Assembly (NCBI GenBank): GCA_017307735.1
Contig: JAFKGR010000011.1
Coordinates: forward strand, 37,501-101,500
Origin: Chitinophagaceae bacterium
GTDB taxonomy: Bacteria; Bacteroidota; Bacteroidia; Chitinophagales; Chitinophagaceae
Direction: 5' to 3'
DNA: 64,000 nt
Positions 7,759-16,877 of the stretch are shown here, piece by piece. Below the pieces are notes generated by a model. It had not been told where the DNA came from. It ran no database searches and worked only from the letters and a program-made list of their open reading frames with translations. Each line of letters starts with the position of its first letter. The first letter of the stretch is position 1. The translations under genes were made by a program, and so were the position numbers.

Positions 7759-8907
7759 TCATCTGACTTTTTCTATTTCGCTTTGAATCAAAGTTTCTAA
7801 GGTGTGAATACCCGGATTATCATGAATATCCTGACTGTCATAAATTATTTTTCCACTCCTGTTTATCAAAATATCCCATGGTATCGGCCTATATCCCCCA
7901 AAGATGTTCACCAGGTCGACATCATTATAAATATTTATCCAATCCATTCCTATCTTCTCAGCCATTTCGATTGCCTGTTTTCTCTCCGACGGGTAAGCCA
8001 CAGATATTATCTTCAGGCCTTTATTTCCGTACTTTTCATTAATATTCTTTAACTCCGGCATTTCGGCTATACAGGGCCCGCACCATGTTGCCCAGAAATT
8101 GAGCAGCACTAAATCTTTATTTCTGAATCCCTCCAGTGATACCGCATTTCCCGATATATCATAAGAATTAAAAAGGGGGGCCGTCTTACTTACTTTTACT
8201 GTTTCCCTGCCCGTCACCAATTTCATGATTGTATTTCCCTCTTCGCCGTTCTTATATTTTTCAGGAAACTTCTCATAAATGGTCAACAGTGAATCTCCCG
8301 AAATCCTCCGGGGTACAACAAAATTTCTTCTGAAAAAAGAGAATGCATAATAAGAATCCGTATTGTTCAAAATGTATTTTAAATCTGACTGATAAATATT
8401 GTCGTCCAATTTGAAAAATTCCTTTGACAGCAAGGAGTCTTTGAATATACTGCTCCCATACTTTTCACTGAACACTTTCTCTTTTTTCAAATCTGCAGAA
8501 TCATATTTAGCCATTTCTTTTTTATCACTGCCGAAATCCGTGCCATTATTGATTGAATAATTACTCAAAATATCCTGCCCCGGAAATGCATCCTGAAAAC
8601 GAATAACAGCCGGCTCGTCACGGACAAAAAAGGTTGTGACTGAAGAAAAATTATGGCTATATGAACTCGGGTAAGTGATGAGGACTTCTGCATATTCACC
8701 ATAATATTCACCCTGAATCTTTATACTGCTGTCTTCACTGGTCCTGTCGGGTACATATTCTGTTTTGCCATCATCAACCCTGATTACAACCTTCCGGGAG
8801 TCCATAGCGGCACTTAAATAAATTTTAGTATCAAATTTTTTCTGACCTCTTACCGTATTAACTCCCAGAGTAATCAGGATAAACAGGCAGTATTTGTAAA
8901 TATTCAT
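7759..8907 (-). CDS. TlpA-like exported thioredoxin
   Basis: 382 aa. Signal peptide at about 1-21 (MNIYKYCLFILITLGVNTVR), N-terminal beta domain to about 120, helical middle, then a thioredoxin fold with LLNFWATWCGPC (C276/C279) and an ILINRSGKIIYD strand. The segment before it, GGYRPIPWDILI, supplies the cis-proline. The WCGPC active site is the standard TlpA/ResA type. It starts 84 bp after precursor 3. Predicted periplasmic, possibly membrane-anchored by an uncleaved signal. Confidence 0.88.
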   Translation of the reverse strand: MNIYKYCLFILITLGVNTVRGQKKFDTKIYLSAAMDSRKVVIRVDDGKTEYVPDRTSEDSSIKIQGEYYGEYAEVLITYPSSYSHNFSSVTTFFVRDEPAVIRFQDAFPGQDILSNYSINNGTDFGSDKKEMAKYDSADLKKEKVFSEKYGSSIFKDSLLSKEFFKLDDNIYQSDLKYILNNTDSYYAFSFFRRNFVVPRRISGDSLLTIYEKFPEKYKNGEEGNTIMKLVTGRETVKVSKTAPLFNSYDISGNAVSLEGFRNKDLVLLNFWATWCGPCIAEMPELKNINEKYGNKGLKIISVAYPSERKQAIEMAEKIGMDWINIYNDVDLVNIFGGYRPIPWDILINRSGKIIYDSQDIHDNPGIHTLETLIQSEIEKVR

Positions 8908-8991
8908 ATAAAACCGGATTTAATAGTTTTCTAAAAATTAGCATTTAAACAGACCGGTTCTTAAATCCGAACCGATCTGTTTTCCCTGAGA

Positions 8992-9192
8992 TTAACTCAT
9001 TTTACAATTTGACCAACTGGCGTCCGCCCTTGGGCATGTACATATTGATTCATCCCCAAAAAGCTTTTGGGATGTACAATCCATGGACCAGGGAGAGGAA
9101 TCACCTCCACCACATTGCCCCGTACAGGTTTTACCCGGGTCAATCATTCCCCCGATGATCTTCTTCATTTCTTCTTTACTTAACTGTTTCAT
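8992..9192 (-). CDS. Cys-rich double-glycine precursor peptide 3
   Basis: 66 aa. Leader MKQLSKEEMKKIIGG and a 51-aa core with six cysteines (TCTGQC, MDC, ICTC, NC). It is the first precursor after the VKOR-thioredoxin gene, 87 bp downstream, and precedes a TlpA gene. The predicted core is close to neutral and hydrophilic, rich in Ser, Gly and Asp. Export through the PCAT at 3.3-5.5 kb is inferred from the leader. Confidence 0.85.
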   Translation of the reverse strand: MKQLSKEEMKKIIGGMIDPGKTCTGQCGGGDSSPWSMDCTSQKLFGDESICTCPRADASWSNCKMS

Positions 9193-9237
9193 AAATTAAA
9201 ATTTTTTAAATAACTAAATAGCGATTGCGGTTTTATT

Positions 9238-9260
9238 CAGGTACGCAACTCATCTACCTG
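9238..9260 (-). promoter_or_regulatory. Conserved hairpin in the 5' leader of precursor 3
   Basis: CAGGTA/TACCTG stem with an 11-nt loop, the covarying partner of the hairpin at 7586-7610. The flanking sequence gcgattgcggttttattcag is also similar in both leaders (tgattgtggttttaac upstream of precursor 2). It lies just before the end of the VKOR gene. Confidence 0.5.
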
Positions 9261-9279
9261 TTCCTTGCAAGAAATATTT

Positions 9280-10905
9280 TCATAATAGATATCTCAATTC
9301 ACCTACATCGTATTTTTCGGGCAAACGATATCCATTAATATAAAGCGTTGGCGTAAACGAAATATCTGCTCTATCACACCACTCTCTCATTTTTACTATT
9401 TCACTATTTTGTTCCTCTAATGCATGACTCGCCAATTCATATTTTTTCGAAAACGTACGATAATCTTTTTTTTCAGCGAGATACCAATCATCCAAGACGG
9501 TTCCTGTTATTTCAGGACGTTCGCGAAATAATGCTAACATATGTCTGGCAGGATCTCTGCTTATATCCTTTTCATCGTTGGTCGCGGTAAAAATGAGTTT
9601 TAACTTTACATCGGGATTACTATTCACAATGTCGTGTAATACCGGATGCGCCCTGGCACAGGGGCCGCAATAGGGATTGCAGACTTTAATGATGGTATTC
9701 GCAGCACCCGGATTACCCAGTGTAATCCCTATTTCATTGTATCCTTCCGGAGCCGTTGCCTGTTGCAGCAGCAATTGATTAAAAGTATCCGGGTTGTACA
9801 AAAGTCTTTTGTAGGCTGTCCTGTAAAGAGGCTCATTTTTAAAACTGAAAAGCAAAGGCTTTTCCACGTACCATCCCATAACCGGAACAGCTAAGCTCAG
9901 TACTATCGCAAAAATCACATAGAAGAACTGCATTGTGCCCGGTATATAAGCATTACTCAGGAAATAAACCGACGCCCATATAAACTCTGCCGCCAATACG
10001 GCCTGTACAGAAAGACATAGCGGGCACCACTGTTTCACAACCCTCCACTGATAATACAAACTATAAGGAATATATAGCAAAGAGATCAGGCTGGCCAAAG
10101 CCAGAGTAAACACTTTGGTGCTGAAGGTAATACCCGGAAAGAAGAGAAAAATAAAGGATGCTGAAAAATAAAAGAAGCCTGTTTCACTCCAGTTCATCCC
10201 CAAAAACATGGCTCCTTTACTGTGCAATACGGCGTTGCAATTGGTCTTATGCCCTGCGGTACAAATACTTTTTACAAAAGCATTTGTATTGTCGATCTCA
10301 TACCAGAGCAATAGAACCGTGACAGCCACTCCTGTTAAAAGAATAAGGGTTATAAAAGATGCGGCCGCTTTCATCCCTGCGGGTACACGGCTGATGAAAA
10401 GAAATATGGCGCTCAGTAAAATAAAAATGCCGGCACTTTCAAGTAACCTCTTTTTCAGGCTCCCGATTTTTTCTTTTTTCAGATTATCTGAATAATCCTT
10501 TTCACCGCTTGAATCATCCGGATGCGCCACCAGTATTATTTCTTCAAAATCGGATAGAAATTGCGCTCTCGAAATGGTTCTTATTTTGGAAGAGTCAGAA
10601 ATGTAACTGACTTGGTCCTTATTAATTGCGGTAACCAGTACAAAATCTTTACCGGTATCCTGATTCTTCATCCAGGCCAGGAACGGGGCAGAAGGTGGAG
10701 ATTTACTGAAACTTTCTTTATCCGTTTTAAAAGCTTCACGCAAAATATGAAATCTGTCCAGCGTATTACTCAGGGAGTACAGGCTCGGAAAAAACGGATT
10801 TTCATTAAGTCGCTGCTTTAGCGTCGATGCTGTCAGCTTTACTTTCAGCATCCTCATGTAGGCACAGGCTACATGTACCAGGTTTGTTTTAAAACTAACA
10901 GCCAT
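9280..10905 (-). CDS. VKOR-thioredoxin fusion with inactive C39-like N-terminus
   Basis: 541 aa, first gene of the full operon. Residues 1-130 resemble a C39 domain that has lost the catalytic set: there is no DCGPTC, and the His position of HFVVL reads DFVLV. Membrane segments run from about 158 to 345 and form a vitamin K epoxide reductase domain, with loop cysteines C215 and C223 and the CPLC pair C294/C297. A DsbA-like domain follows with YCGPC (C413/C416) and a TPTLYINGY cis-proline strand. Bacterial VKOR fusions oxidise exported proteins using quinone. The inactive C39-like domain could bind double-glycine leaders. The location beside Cys-rich precursors supports a role in forming their disulfides. 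Confidence 0.9.
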   Translation of the reverse strand: MAVSFKTNLVHVACAYMRMLKVKLTASTLKQRLNENPFFPSLYSLSNTLDRFHILREAFKTDKESFSKSPPSAPFLAWMKNQDTGKDFVLVTAINKDQVSYISDSSKIRTISRAQFLSDFEEIILVAHPDDSSGEKDYSDNLKKEKIGSLKKRLLESAGIFILLSAIFLFISRVPAGMKAAASFITLILLTGVAVTVLLLWYEIDNTNAFVKSICTAGHKTNCNAVLHSKGAMFLGMNWSETGFFYFSASFIFLFFPGITFSTKVFTLALASLISLLYIPYSLYYQWRVVKQWCPLCLSVQAVLAAEFIWASVYFLSNAYIPGTMQFFYVIFAIVLSLAVPVMGWYVEKPLLFSFKNEPLYRTAYKRLLYNPDTFNQLLLQQATAPEGYNEIGITLGNPGAANTIIKVCNPYCGPCARAHPVLHDIVNSNPDVKLKLIFTATNDEKDISRDPARHMLALFRERPEITGTVLDDWYLAEKKDYRTFSKKYELASHALEEQNSEIVKMREWCDRADISFTPTLYINGYRLPEKYDVGELRYLL

Positions 10906-11200
10906 TGAGGAGTATTTTTCATTATCAATTCAAATCAATTCCGAAAAAAACGATCCTGCCTGTTGTGTAAAGTGAATGTCTGAAGTTTGCAGTGGTTTTA
11001 GAGAATCTGCCTTTTCGGCGCGGTGTGACTCTGTACAAGCTTTGATTGGTGTTCACTTTGGCATTGCCATATCAAAACACAGTACTAAAGTAAACACTTT
11101 GTTTCAATAAATTTCTTTTCAGGACATATATATCTTTTTATAAAGTATCTCTTCTGCGATAAGAATACTGAAAGGGCAGTATGCAATTCAGCAGGTTAGA
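10906..11200 (-). promoter_or_regulatory. Conserved upstream block R1 (operon promoter region)
   Basis: A roughly 290-bp block immediately upstream of the VKOR gene, repeated with clear similarity at 15.155-15.405 kb, 19.637-19.925 kb and, more diverged, 23.817-24.08 kb. Shared plus-strand words are gaagtttgcagtggtttt, gagaatctgcc, tctgtacaagct and ttcactttggcattgcc. All four copies sit at the 5' end of a minus-strand gene group, so this is the likely promoter and operator region. No confident Bacteroidota -7 box (TAnnTTTG) could be fixed. A hairpin GCAGGTT/AACCTGC lies at its far end, near 11.2 kb. Confidence 0.6.
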
Positions 11201-11369
11201 AAAACCTGCAGGCAAAACAGTCCGGAATTCCAAATATGAGACCCTCATTGCCTGTCTGCAAGGCAATCTCATTTACCCTTCCCCGGACCCTGGAAAAATG
11301 GATTACGTTACGTCAGAGATTCCTGAATCCATCGGTATAGCAGCCCGCCAATTCCCGGATAAGCAGTTT

Positions 11370-11500
11370 AAAACATCCAATATCCCCGCTTCGGGAATTA
11401 TTTTTAGAGTTGGGTTTCCCGTGTTTCTTATGGTAAAGGTCAAATCCTTCGGTCTCATATAAGGAGACTTTGAAAAAGGTTGAAGGAACTTTTCTTCAAA
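11370..11500 (-). repeat. Pre-precursor segment E2 with HTH-gene tail remnant, no precursor attached
   Basis: Read on the minus strand, the DNA encodes the tail of the HTH-GG protein without its front half (FSKSPYMRPKDLTF, then IRNTG). It contains ggtctcatataaggagact, identical to the end of the HTH gene at 1.5 kb. It lies between the block R1 and the TlpA gene at 11.6-12.7 kb. It appears to be a stranded duplication remnant. The rest of the 10.9-11.6 kb interval shows no gene. Confidence 0.6.
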
Positions 11501-11607
11501 GAAACTTCACAGACTCCTTCCTGACCTGAATGTCAGTACGCACCCTCCGGTACTGAATTTTCTGATATGCGGCCTGCCAGGCTGAAAACAAAATATTTTC
11601 CATCCGG

Positions 11608-12747
11608 CTATTTCTGTTTTCCTTTTTGAAGTTCCTTCTTCAGGAGAGATACCACCTCTGACAAATTCTTCTCCGGTGTTACTACGTGATAATAGCTATG
11701 ATAAATTACTTCACCATCGCTGTTTAAGAGAACCAAAGCCGGTATCGCCGTAACTCCCAATTCTGAAACAAATGCCTGATTGTTATAGACCTGAGGCCAC
11801 TTCAGTTGATCCTTTTTCACAACTGCCATGAGTTTATCCCTGTTCACATCCAGCGACACACCTATTATTTTCAAGTCGCTCTCGCTAAATTCACTTCTCA
11901 CTTTTTTAAGCGACGGTATTTCTGCCATGCATGGTCCGCACCAGGTAGCCCAGAGTACCCATAGCACATTTTTCCCTTTTACCGAAGAATTGTTCAGTTT
12001 CTTACCGTCTAAAGTTGTAACGGAAAATGCAGGAAATTCATCCCCCTCCACGGGTATCTTCTTTAAAGCATTCAGCCTGACCTCCACATAGTTTCCCGCA
12101 GTTGAATCCTTTATTAACGGAGCAAGGTTCGCTCTATAAAATGTTTCTGCCTGTTGATAACTCATTCGATAAAAAGGGTTATTTATCACAAACACAGAAA
12201 ATAGTTCAATTGCGTAAGGATTACGTCTGTGTTCCTTTACAAACGCAAGACCCAAATGATGAAAGTATTGGTATCTGTTCATATTTACAGAATGGCCTTC
12301 TTTCATCAAAGAATCATAATGTACAAGCCCCGTCTGGCAATATTCATTATATTCCTGATAAAGTTTTTCAAAATTATAGGTACCTGATAAATCCATATAA
12401 ATATCATTTCTCAACGCAAAAGAATCTTCAAGTTCCACTTTCATATTCTTATCTGCAGACAGGAAAAACAACGTGTCATTCACCGCATTTCTGCTACCGC
12501 CAAAGTATATTGAATAGTCGTGCGCGCCTTCTTTATCCGATTTTATTACATACCTGCTGACAATCTTATTTCCCTCCTCAGAAGATGAATAGGGAGCAGC
12601 AATAGCTTTGTTTCCGTCTTTTACCAATAAAGTATCGTAGGTGAAATTTTTCGGAAATATTATTTGAAGTGTAGTTACACTATCATCCTGTGCAAATGAC
12701 AATGAACAGAGAAACAAAAATGGTATTGAGAGAATAAGGATTTTCAT
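11608..12747 (-). CDS. TlpA-like exported thioredoxin
   Basis: 379 aa with a clean signal peptide (MKILILSIPFLFLCSLSFAQ). An N-terminal beta-rich region runs to about 120, a helical segment to about 230, and the thioredoxin fold has LWATWCGPC with C270/C273 and TAIPALVLL as the cis-proline strand. The C-terminus is lysine-rich. It has no precursor directly upstream; the nearest are the pair at 14.5-15.0 kb, from which it is separated by another TlpA gene and a 413-bp gap. It may serve as the second partner for that precursor pair. Confidence 0.88.
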   Translation of the reverse strand: MKILILSIPFLFLCSLSFAQDDSVTTLQIIFPKNFTYDTLLVKDGNKAIAAPYSSSEEGNKIVSRYVIKSDKEGAHDYSIYFGGSRNAVNDTLFFLSADKNMKVELEDSFALRNDIYMDLSGTYNFEKLYQEYNEYCQTGLVHYDSLMKEGHSVNMNRYQYFHHLGLAFVKEHRRNPYAIELFSVFVINNPFYRMSYQQAETFYRANLAPLIKDSTAGNYVEVRLNALKKIPVEGDEFPAFSVTTLDGKKLNNSSVKGKNVLWVLWATWCGPCMAEIPSLKKVRSEFSESDLKIIGVSLDVNRDKLMAVVKKDQLKWPQVYNNQAFVSELGVTAIPALVLLNSDGEVIYHSYYHVVTPEKNLSEVVSLLKKELQKGKQK

Positions 12748-12883
12748 AAAATACCAATGCTGTTACAAAATACAGAATATAAAGTTAAGTCAAATCATCC
12801 TGTTTCCATATACCAGAAATCCTCATCACCGGGGAAAGATCCCGTTTACAGCAATTGAATTCAACGGGCACTTTTCGCCATTC

Positions 12884-13057
12884 TCAATTCGTAACAATAT
12901 CTTTTTTATCAGCCCTGCAAATAAACTCAGGCTTTTTAAAAGTATATTTTCCCTTTTGAAGTTTCCTGTAAAATCCGGAATTTTCGCGCTGTATTTTCAT
13001 AAACCTTTTCTCATGATTTGCATTGCATGAAAAAACAGGAATATTAAAATCAGTCAT
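12884..13057 (-). CDS. Possible 57-aa ORF in the gap between two TlpA genes
   Basis: An ORF of 57 codons (starts MTDFNIPVFSCNANHEKR, ends CRADKKDIVTN), basic, with two cysteines and no leader or signal. It occupies the otherwise empty 12.75-13.16 kb gap. No family recognised; it may be chance or the eroded remains of another gene. Confidence 0.2.
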   Translation of the reverse strand: MTDFNIPVFSCNANHEKRFMKIQRENSGFYRKLQKGKYTFKKPEFICRADKKDIVTN

Positions 13058-13160
13058 CTTTGCATCGGTTAAAAATCATTTTCCTGTAGGAAAAAAGTAA
13101 GTAATCTTCTTTTCCAATAATGAACTGAAAGTCCTCTCAGAAGTAAAATAAATGCTGCCC

Positions 13161-14378
13161 TCAATGGGTCTTTACAAACTCGCGTATTTCATTCAGCCCT
13201 TCCTCATTTGTTTTTCGCATGATTATTTTCAGATTTCTGTCTAACAAAATATAAGTCGGATAAGCAAGAATTTCCATCTCATTCAGGACTTTCTTATCAC
13301 CGGTCCGGGTGAAACTCAAAAAATAATTTTTGTACCGGGCCTTTTTTTCCGACAAAATCTTTAATGCCCGATGAGTATCGTTGTCATTTTCACAGGCAAT
13401 ACCGATTACATTGACTTTGCCTCTCAGCTTATCAGATAAATTTACAAGAGACGGCATACCCTTAATGCAAGGCTCACACCACGAACCCCAAAAGTCAACC
13501 AATAACCAGGACTTTTCATTAAAATTCTCACTCAACTTAAAACGGGAGCCGGTATCGTTCAAGGCCCGGAGTCTGTAATCCCTGATTCTTGCACTGGCTT
13601 CATATCCATAGTCTTTATCTGTCATCGGCCAGGCCGTAAGAGAAATAATATTTCTGATAAAGTCCACGCTGTCGATAACAAATCTGTACGGCCCTGAAAT
13701 AATGGTATCGGTAACTATCCTGTGAGGCATATTATTTTCACCAACATTCATTTTACTGACAGGCTGATCCGGCCTGGAAAAACCAATACTTACCTTGCCC
13801 GGTAAACTGGCCAGTCTTCCGGGTATGGCCTCTACAGAATACTGGTGACCCCCGATTCCCAAGGTTGCAGAAATACTGTTTTGGTGCTGCAAAGTCAGGT
13901 AAGTTCTCCATTTCCCCGGTTCACCGTTTTTGTCGGTAACAGACATTTGCATCAGATTCAATGCAAACGGGATCTTGTAAGTACGTTCCCCGTCTGTTAC
14001 TGCGATCTCAAAGGGATATTTGTTGTGTTTGTGATCGGGCAAAAGAAAGGTTGCAGAATCATCGGTAAAATTCCTGTTATCATTCAAATCCACTGCCACT
14101 GTGTATCCCGAATCCTTTTTGCAGGCAATCATATTGATGGTGCCCTCTGTCAATTTTCCCGACAACAGAGTCAGTTGATAATAATAAGGGAAAATCTTAC
14201 AACCGGAATCAGCCGTATTATACACAAATCCGGAAGGATCCGGGATGGGATACAAAAATTCACTTATTTTCAATCCCAGGTTATTTGTCCTCTCAAATGC
14301 AGCGGGCAGATGAAATACCCTTTGGGAACAGACCGGCTGAGTGATCCAAAGAGCAAGGAATAAAAATATTTTATTCAT
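13161..14378 (-). CDS. TlpA-like exported thioredoxin with EF-hand-like loop
   Basis: 405 aa. Signal peptide at about 1-19 (MNKIFLFLALWITQPVCSQ). The long N-terminal domain includes DLNDNRNFTDDSATF at about 98-112, an acidic loop resembling an EF-hand or dockerin-type calcium site, also found in the TlpA at 17.3-18.6 kb. The thioredoxin fold has VDFWGSWCEPC (C301/C304) and ILAYPTYILLD. It follows two precursors in tandem (14.5 and 14.7 kb) by 134 bp. Redox role in the periplasm is predicted; calcium binding is inference from the motif only. Confidence 0.87.
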   Translation of the reverse strand: MNKIFLFLALWITQPVCSQRVFHLPAAFERTNNLGLKISEFLYPIPDPSGFVYNTADSGCKIFPYYYQLTLLSGKLTEGTINMIACKKDSGYTVAVDLNDNRNFTDDSATFLLPDHKHNKYPFEIAVTDGERTYKIPFALNLMQMSVTDKNGEPGKWRTYLTLQHQNSISATLGIGGHQYSVEAIPGRLASLPGKVSIGFSRPDQPVSKMNVGENNMPHRIVTDTIISGPYRFVIDSVDFIRNIISLTAWPMTDKDYGYEASARIRDYRLRALNDTGSRFKLSENFNEKSWLLVDFWGSWCEPCIKGMPSLVNLSDKLRGKVNVIGIACENDNDTHRALKILSEKKARYKNYFLSFTRTGDKKVLNEMEILAYPTYILLDRNLKIIMRKTNEEGLNEIREFVKTH

Positions 14379-14512
14379 TCAGGTAAAAATTTATTGGTTT
14401 CGTTTTAAAAAGAGGAATTGGCAGGTTCATCAATCTCTTAAATGCTGTAGTACTCAGGTATCAGGTTTTAATAAACTTCAATTGCCAATCCTCTGTGTTA
14501 TTAAACTTTGTG

Positions 14513-14725
14513 CTAAAAATTGGAAGGTGGTGCATCACACGGACAAATCTCATCATCGTCGCACCACACTGTCAGAGTAGAACTATCGCTTACACAATTT
14601 ACGCCAACTCCGCAATTAACATTATGAGTCTTTCCGTCAGGACAAATTACCCCGCAAATTGAAAATACCGGGGCATGCTCCCCTCCAATGATTTGAATCA
14701 TCTCTTCTTTAGTAAGTTTTTTCAT
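14513..14725 (-). CDS. Cys-rich double-glycine precursor peptide 4
   Basis: 70 aa. Leader MKKLTKEEMIQIIGG and a 55-aa core with seven cysteines (SIC, VIC, VNC, VNC, VWC and EICPC), an odd number. The core is acidic near its end (WCDDDEICPC). It follows precursor 5 by 15 bp, so the two are co-transcribed and share the downstream TlpA gene. An unpaired cysteine would allow dimer formation, or one cysteine may be lost or modified. Confidence 0.85.
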   Translation of the reverse strand: MKKLTKEEMIQIIGGEHAPVFSICGVICPDGKTHNVNCGVGVNCVSDSSTLTVWCDDDEICPCDAPPSNF

Positions 14726-14740
14726 GACTGCTTTAATTTT

Positions 14741-14992
14741 TTAATGTGAACAGGTATTGCATTGGCTATTCCCATTTTCAGGGTGGAAGCAGGCTTCACC
14801 CCTGCCATCCGGAGCATTTACATAATCAACCGCCCGACAATTGGAACCTGCACCAGTGCCTGTAATTGAAACAGTAGAGCCATCGCTGCACACGGCAGTT
14901 GCCGTACAGCCATCTTGCATCATCCCTCCCACAACCCATTTCATTTCTTCCTTCGTCAGCCTTTGCCCAAAGAATTCATTTTCTTTTTTCAT
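14741..14992 (-). CDS. Cys-rich double-glycine precursor peptide 5
   Basis: 83 aa with a longer 23-residue leader (MKKENEFFG extension, then QRLTKEEMKWVVGG) and a 60-aa core with six cysteines ending NSQCNTCSH. The same N-terminal extension is present in precursor 8 at 22.9 kb, which shows these two are close relatives. It is first in its transcription unit, next to the HTH-tail remnant and the block R2. Confidence 0.85.
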   Translation of the reverse strand: MKKENEFFGQRLTKEEMKWVVGGMMQDGCTATAVCSDGSTVSITGTGAGSNCRAVDYVNAPDGRGEACFHPENGNSQCNTCSH

Positions 14993-14994
14993 GA

Positions 14995-15155
14995 TAAAAT
15001 TAATTTGAATGTTTTAAATAATATTTTTTCAAAACCGGTCTGCCCAGCTCTGTGTTTCCCGCTTCGGGAATTATTTTTAGAGTTGATTTTCCGTGTTTCT
15101 TATTGCAAAGGTCAAATCCTTCGGTCTCATATAAGGAGACTTTGGAAAAAGTTGA
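14995..15155 (-). repeat. Pre-precursor segment E3 with HTH-gene tail remnant
   Basis: Carries the conserved pre-precursor words and the HTH-tail sequence ggtctcatataaggagact, but the front of the HTH gene is absent. The segment joins the upstream block R2 directly at about 15,155. This module has therefore lost VKOR, PCAT, HlyD and the DNA-binding domain while keeping promoter block, precursor leader region and precursors. Confidence 0.65.
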
Positions 15156-15405
15156 AAAAAACAATCCCGTCTGTTGCGTAAAGTGAATGTCTGAAGTTTG
15201 CAGTGGTTTCAGAGAATCTGCCTCTTCCGGGCGGTGCGTACTCTGTACAAGCTCTGATTTGTGTTCACTTTGGCATTGCCATATCAAAACACAATACTAA
15301 TGTAAGCTCTTTGTTTTAATAAATTAGTTTACCGGATATATATTTCTTTTTATAAGGTATGCCTTCTGTGATGGGAATACTGAAAGGCCAGCATGCAATT
15401 CCACG
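15155..15405 (-). promoter_or_regulatory. Conserved upstream block R2
   Basis: Second copy of the block upstream of the VKOR gene, with the shared words gaagtttgcagtggttt, gagaatctgcctcttc and catatcaaaacacaa. It stands before precursors 5 and 4 and the two TlpA genes, so it is the likely promoter of that group. No gene is seen between it and the end of the TlpA gene at 15,483. Confidence 0.55.
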
Positions 15406-15482
15406 GATGAAAAATTCATTGCTATCTTACTTCATCTCCAATCAAAATGTGGCATGACAAACAGGAAGATTTTGTTTCTCCT

Positions 15483-16796
15483 TTACTTAAATCCAAAATC
15501 CCTGCTGACAATACCTCCCTTCATTATCAGGATGTACCGCGGAATAGCATATATCCCGAATTCCCTTATAAAAGAATTATCAGGCCCCGTTATTCTGAAA
15601 CTGTTCTTACTGTGCAGAAACGGATATTTCACCGCCTTCCACAACTTATCATTTTCATCAATTGACAGATAAATGATCCGGTATTCTCTGTGAGAAATGA
15701 CAACATTTTCCGCCCTGTGCCTTTCCATTGCCTGCCGGCATGGCACGCACCACGAAGCCCAGAAGTCAATCAGTATATCAGAACCTGACACCAGCGCTTT
15801 TTTCTCCTTATCTGTCAGCAATCGACCGTCGGTATTTATCAGAGGCAATGCGGTGAACATTTCAGAAATATCCTGTCCCACCTGCTGAATATTTACATAC
15901 ACATCCTGCATCGTCTTTTTTTCTCCATTTGATAATACCATGCCGGCTTCTGCCTCTTCCCAGTCATGCGTCAATTCAAATCTCGTCTTTACGGTGCCCA
16001 ATTCAAGACACTCTAAAAAATACTGATAGGTCACAAGTTTCTTAAACGGTTCATAAGAAAAGATTTTATTGTTCTGCGATTTCATCAGATCATAACCCGC
16101 CTCCGGTAATAATATTTTTCTGTAATAGTTTTTGAGGAAAATGCGTCCGGACTGCACCTGAAGCCAATACTCCGGATAATTGATATGCACATCTCTCCGG
16201 ATAATTGCGGCAAGCTGATCTCTGTTGTATGGATTTCCAAATAAAACGGGCAACACCAGAAAGTGAGCCAGTTTTTCAGCCAAATATTCCTTCAGCGCAA
16301 GCGTGATCTGAGAATCTTTCCACGAATGCGGATCATGCACGAGCCGGTAGGTTATGCTGTCAATACATTTTCTGAGCCGTGAAGCCACTGATAAGAAGCG
16401 GTTAAAACTGCTGCCAATTGAATAATCAACTATGGTTTTAGTAATACCCGCCGATATTCGCATCAGTTTAAAATTGGCACTGCCGGTATCAAAGGGTTCA
16501 AAGTGTGTCCTTTCAAAGAGGCCTTCCGGATTTTCACCAGGAATTACCAGCACTGCATCACCACCTATCTGTGCAAATGAAATCTTCCGTGGAGCCAGAT
16601 TCAGTACACAGACAGAATCATTCTCTTTTTTAAAAGGAACCCTGTTCGCAAGCAAATCGGCATAAACATTGTCATGAGTAGTAAAATACAAAGACGGAAT
16701 ATATTTGTCCCTGATGTGGCATTTCATCGTGAAAGTCTGAGAAAAGGCAAGGAAAGGAAATGCCAGTGTCAAATAAAACAAGAGGAAAGATTTCAT
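15483..16796 (-). CDS. TlpA-like exported thioredoxin
   Basis: 437 aa from the ATG at 16,796, chosen because it begins a clear signal peptide (MKSFLLFYLTLAFPFLAFSQ); an upstream in-frame ATG at 16,859 would add 21 residues in front. The central region is long and helical. The thioredoxin fold has IDFWASWCVPC (C350/C353) and YAIPRYILIM. The C-terminus is short and ends DFGFK just after the last strand. It starts 81 bp after precursor 6. Confidence 0.86.
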   Translation of the reverse strand: MKSFLLFYLTLAFPFLAFSQTFTMKCHIRDKYIPSLYFTTHDNVYADLLANRVPFKKENDSVCVLNLAPRKISFAQIGGDAVLVIPGENPEGLFERTHFEPFDTGSANFKLMRISAGITKTIVDYSIGSSFNRFLSVASRLRKCIDSITYRLVHDPHSWKDSQITLALKEYLAEKLAHFLVLPVLFGNPYNRDQLAAIIRRDVHINYPEYWLQVQSGRIFLKNYYRKILLPEAGYDLMKSQNNKIFSYEPFKKLVTYQYFLECLELGTVKTRFELTHDWEEAEAGMVLSNGEKKTMQDVYVNIQQVGQDISEMFTALPLINTDGRLLTDKEKKALVSGSDILIDFWASWCVPCRQAMERHRAENVVISHREYRIIYLSIDENDKLWKAVKYPFLHSKNSFRITGPDNSFIREFGIYAIPRYILIMKGGIVSRDFGFK

Positions 16797-16877
16797 TTGA
16801 AAATAATTTTCAGAACTCCGGTTAAGAAATTCAAAAAGGGATATCATTTCATCAAACAATATCCCCTTCTGTCGAGA

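Noticed and set aside
7300..9192. Lanthipeptide or other RiPP modification genes acting on the precursors
   Set aside because: No lanthionine synthetase, radical SAM, YcaO or ATP-grasp gene is visible in the locus; only redox and export genes are present.
10906..11200. Bacteroidota -33/-7 promoter boxes in block R1
   Set aside because: Sequences such as tgtgttttg fit the TAnnTTTG consensus poorly and spacing could not be fixed without start-site data.
11181..11462. 93-codon frame on the plus strand between R1 and the TlpA gene
   Set aside because: It overlaps the conserved segment E2 on the wrong strand and has no recognised family.
15000..15287. 95-codon frame on the minus strand
   Set aside because: It joins part of block R2 to the HTH-tail remnant; the tail matches only in part and there is no start-to-end family match, so it is a chance frame across a duplication joint.
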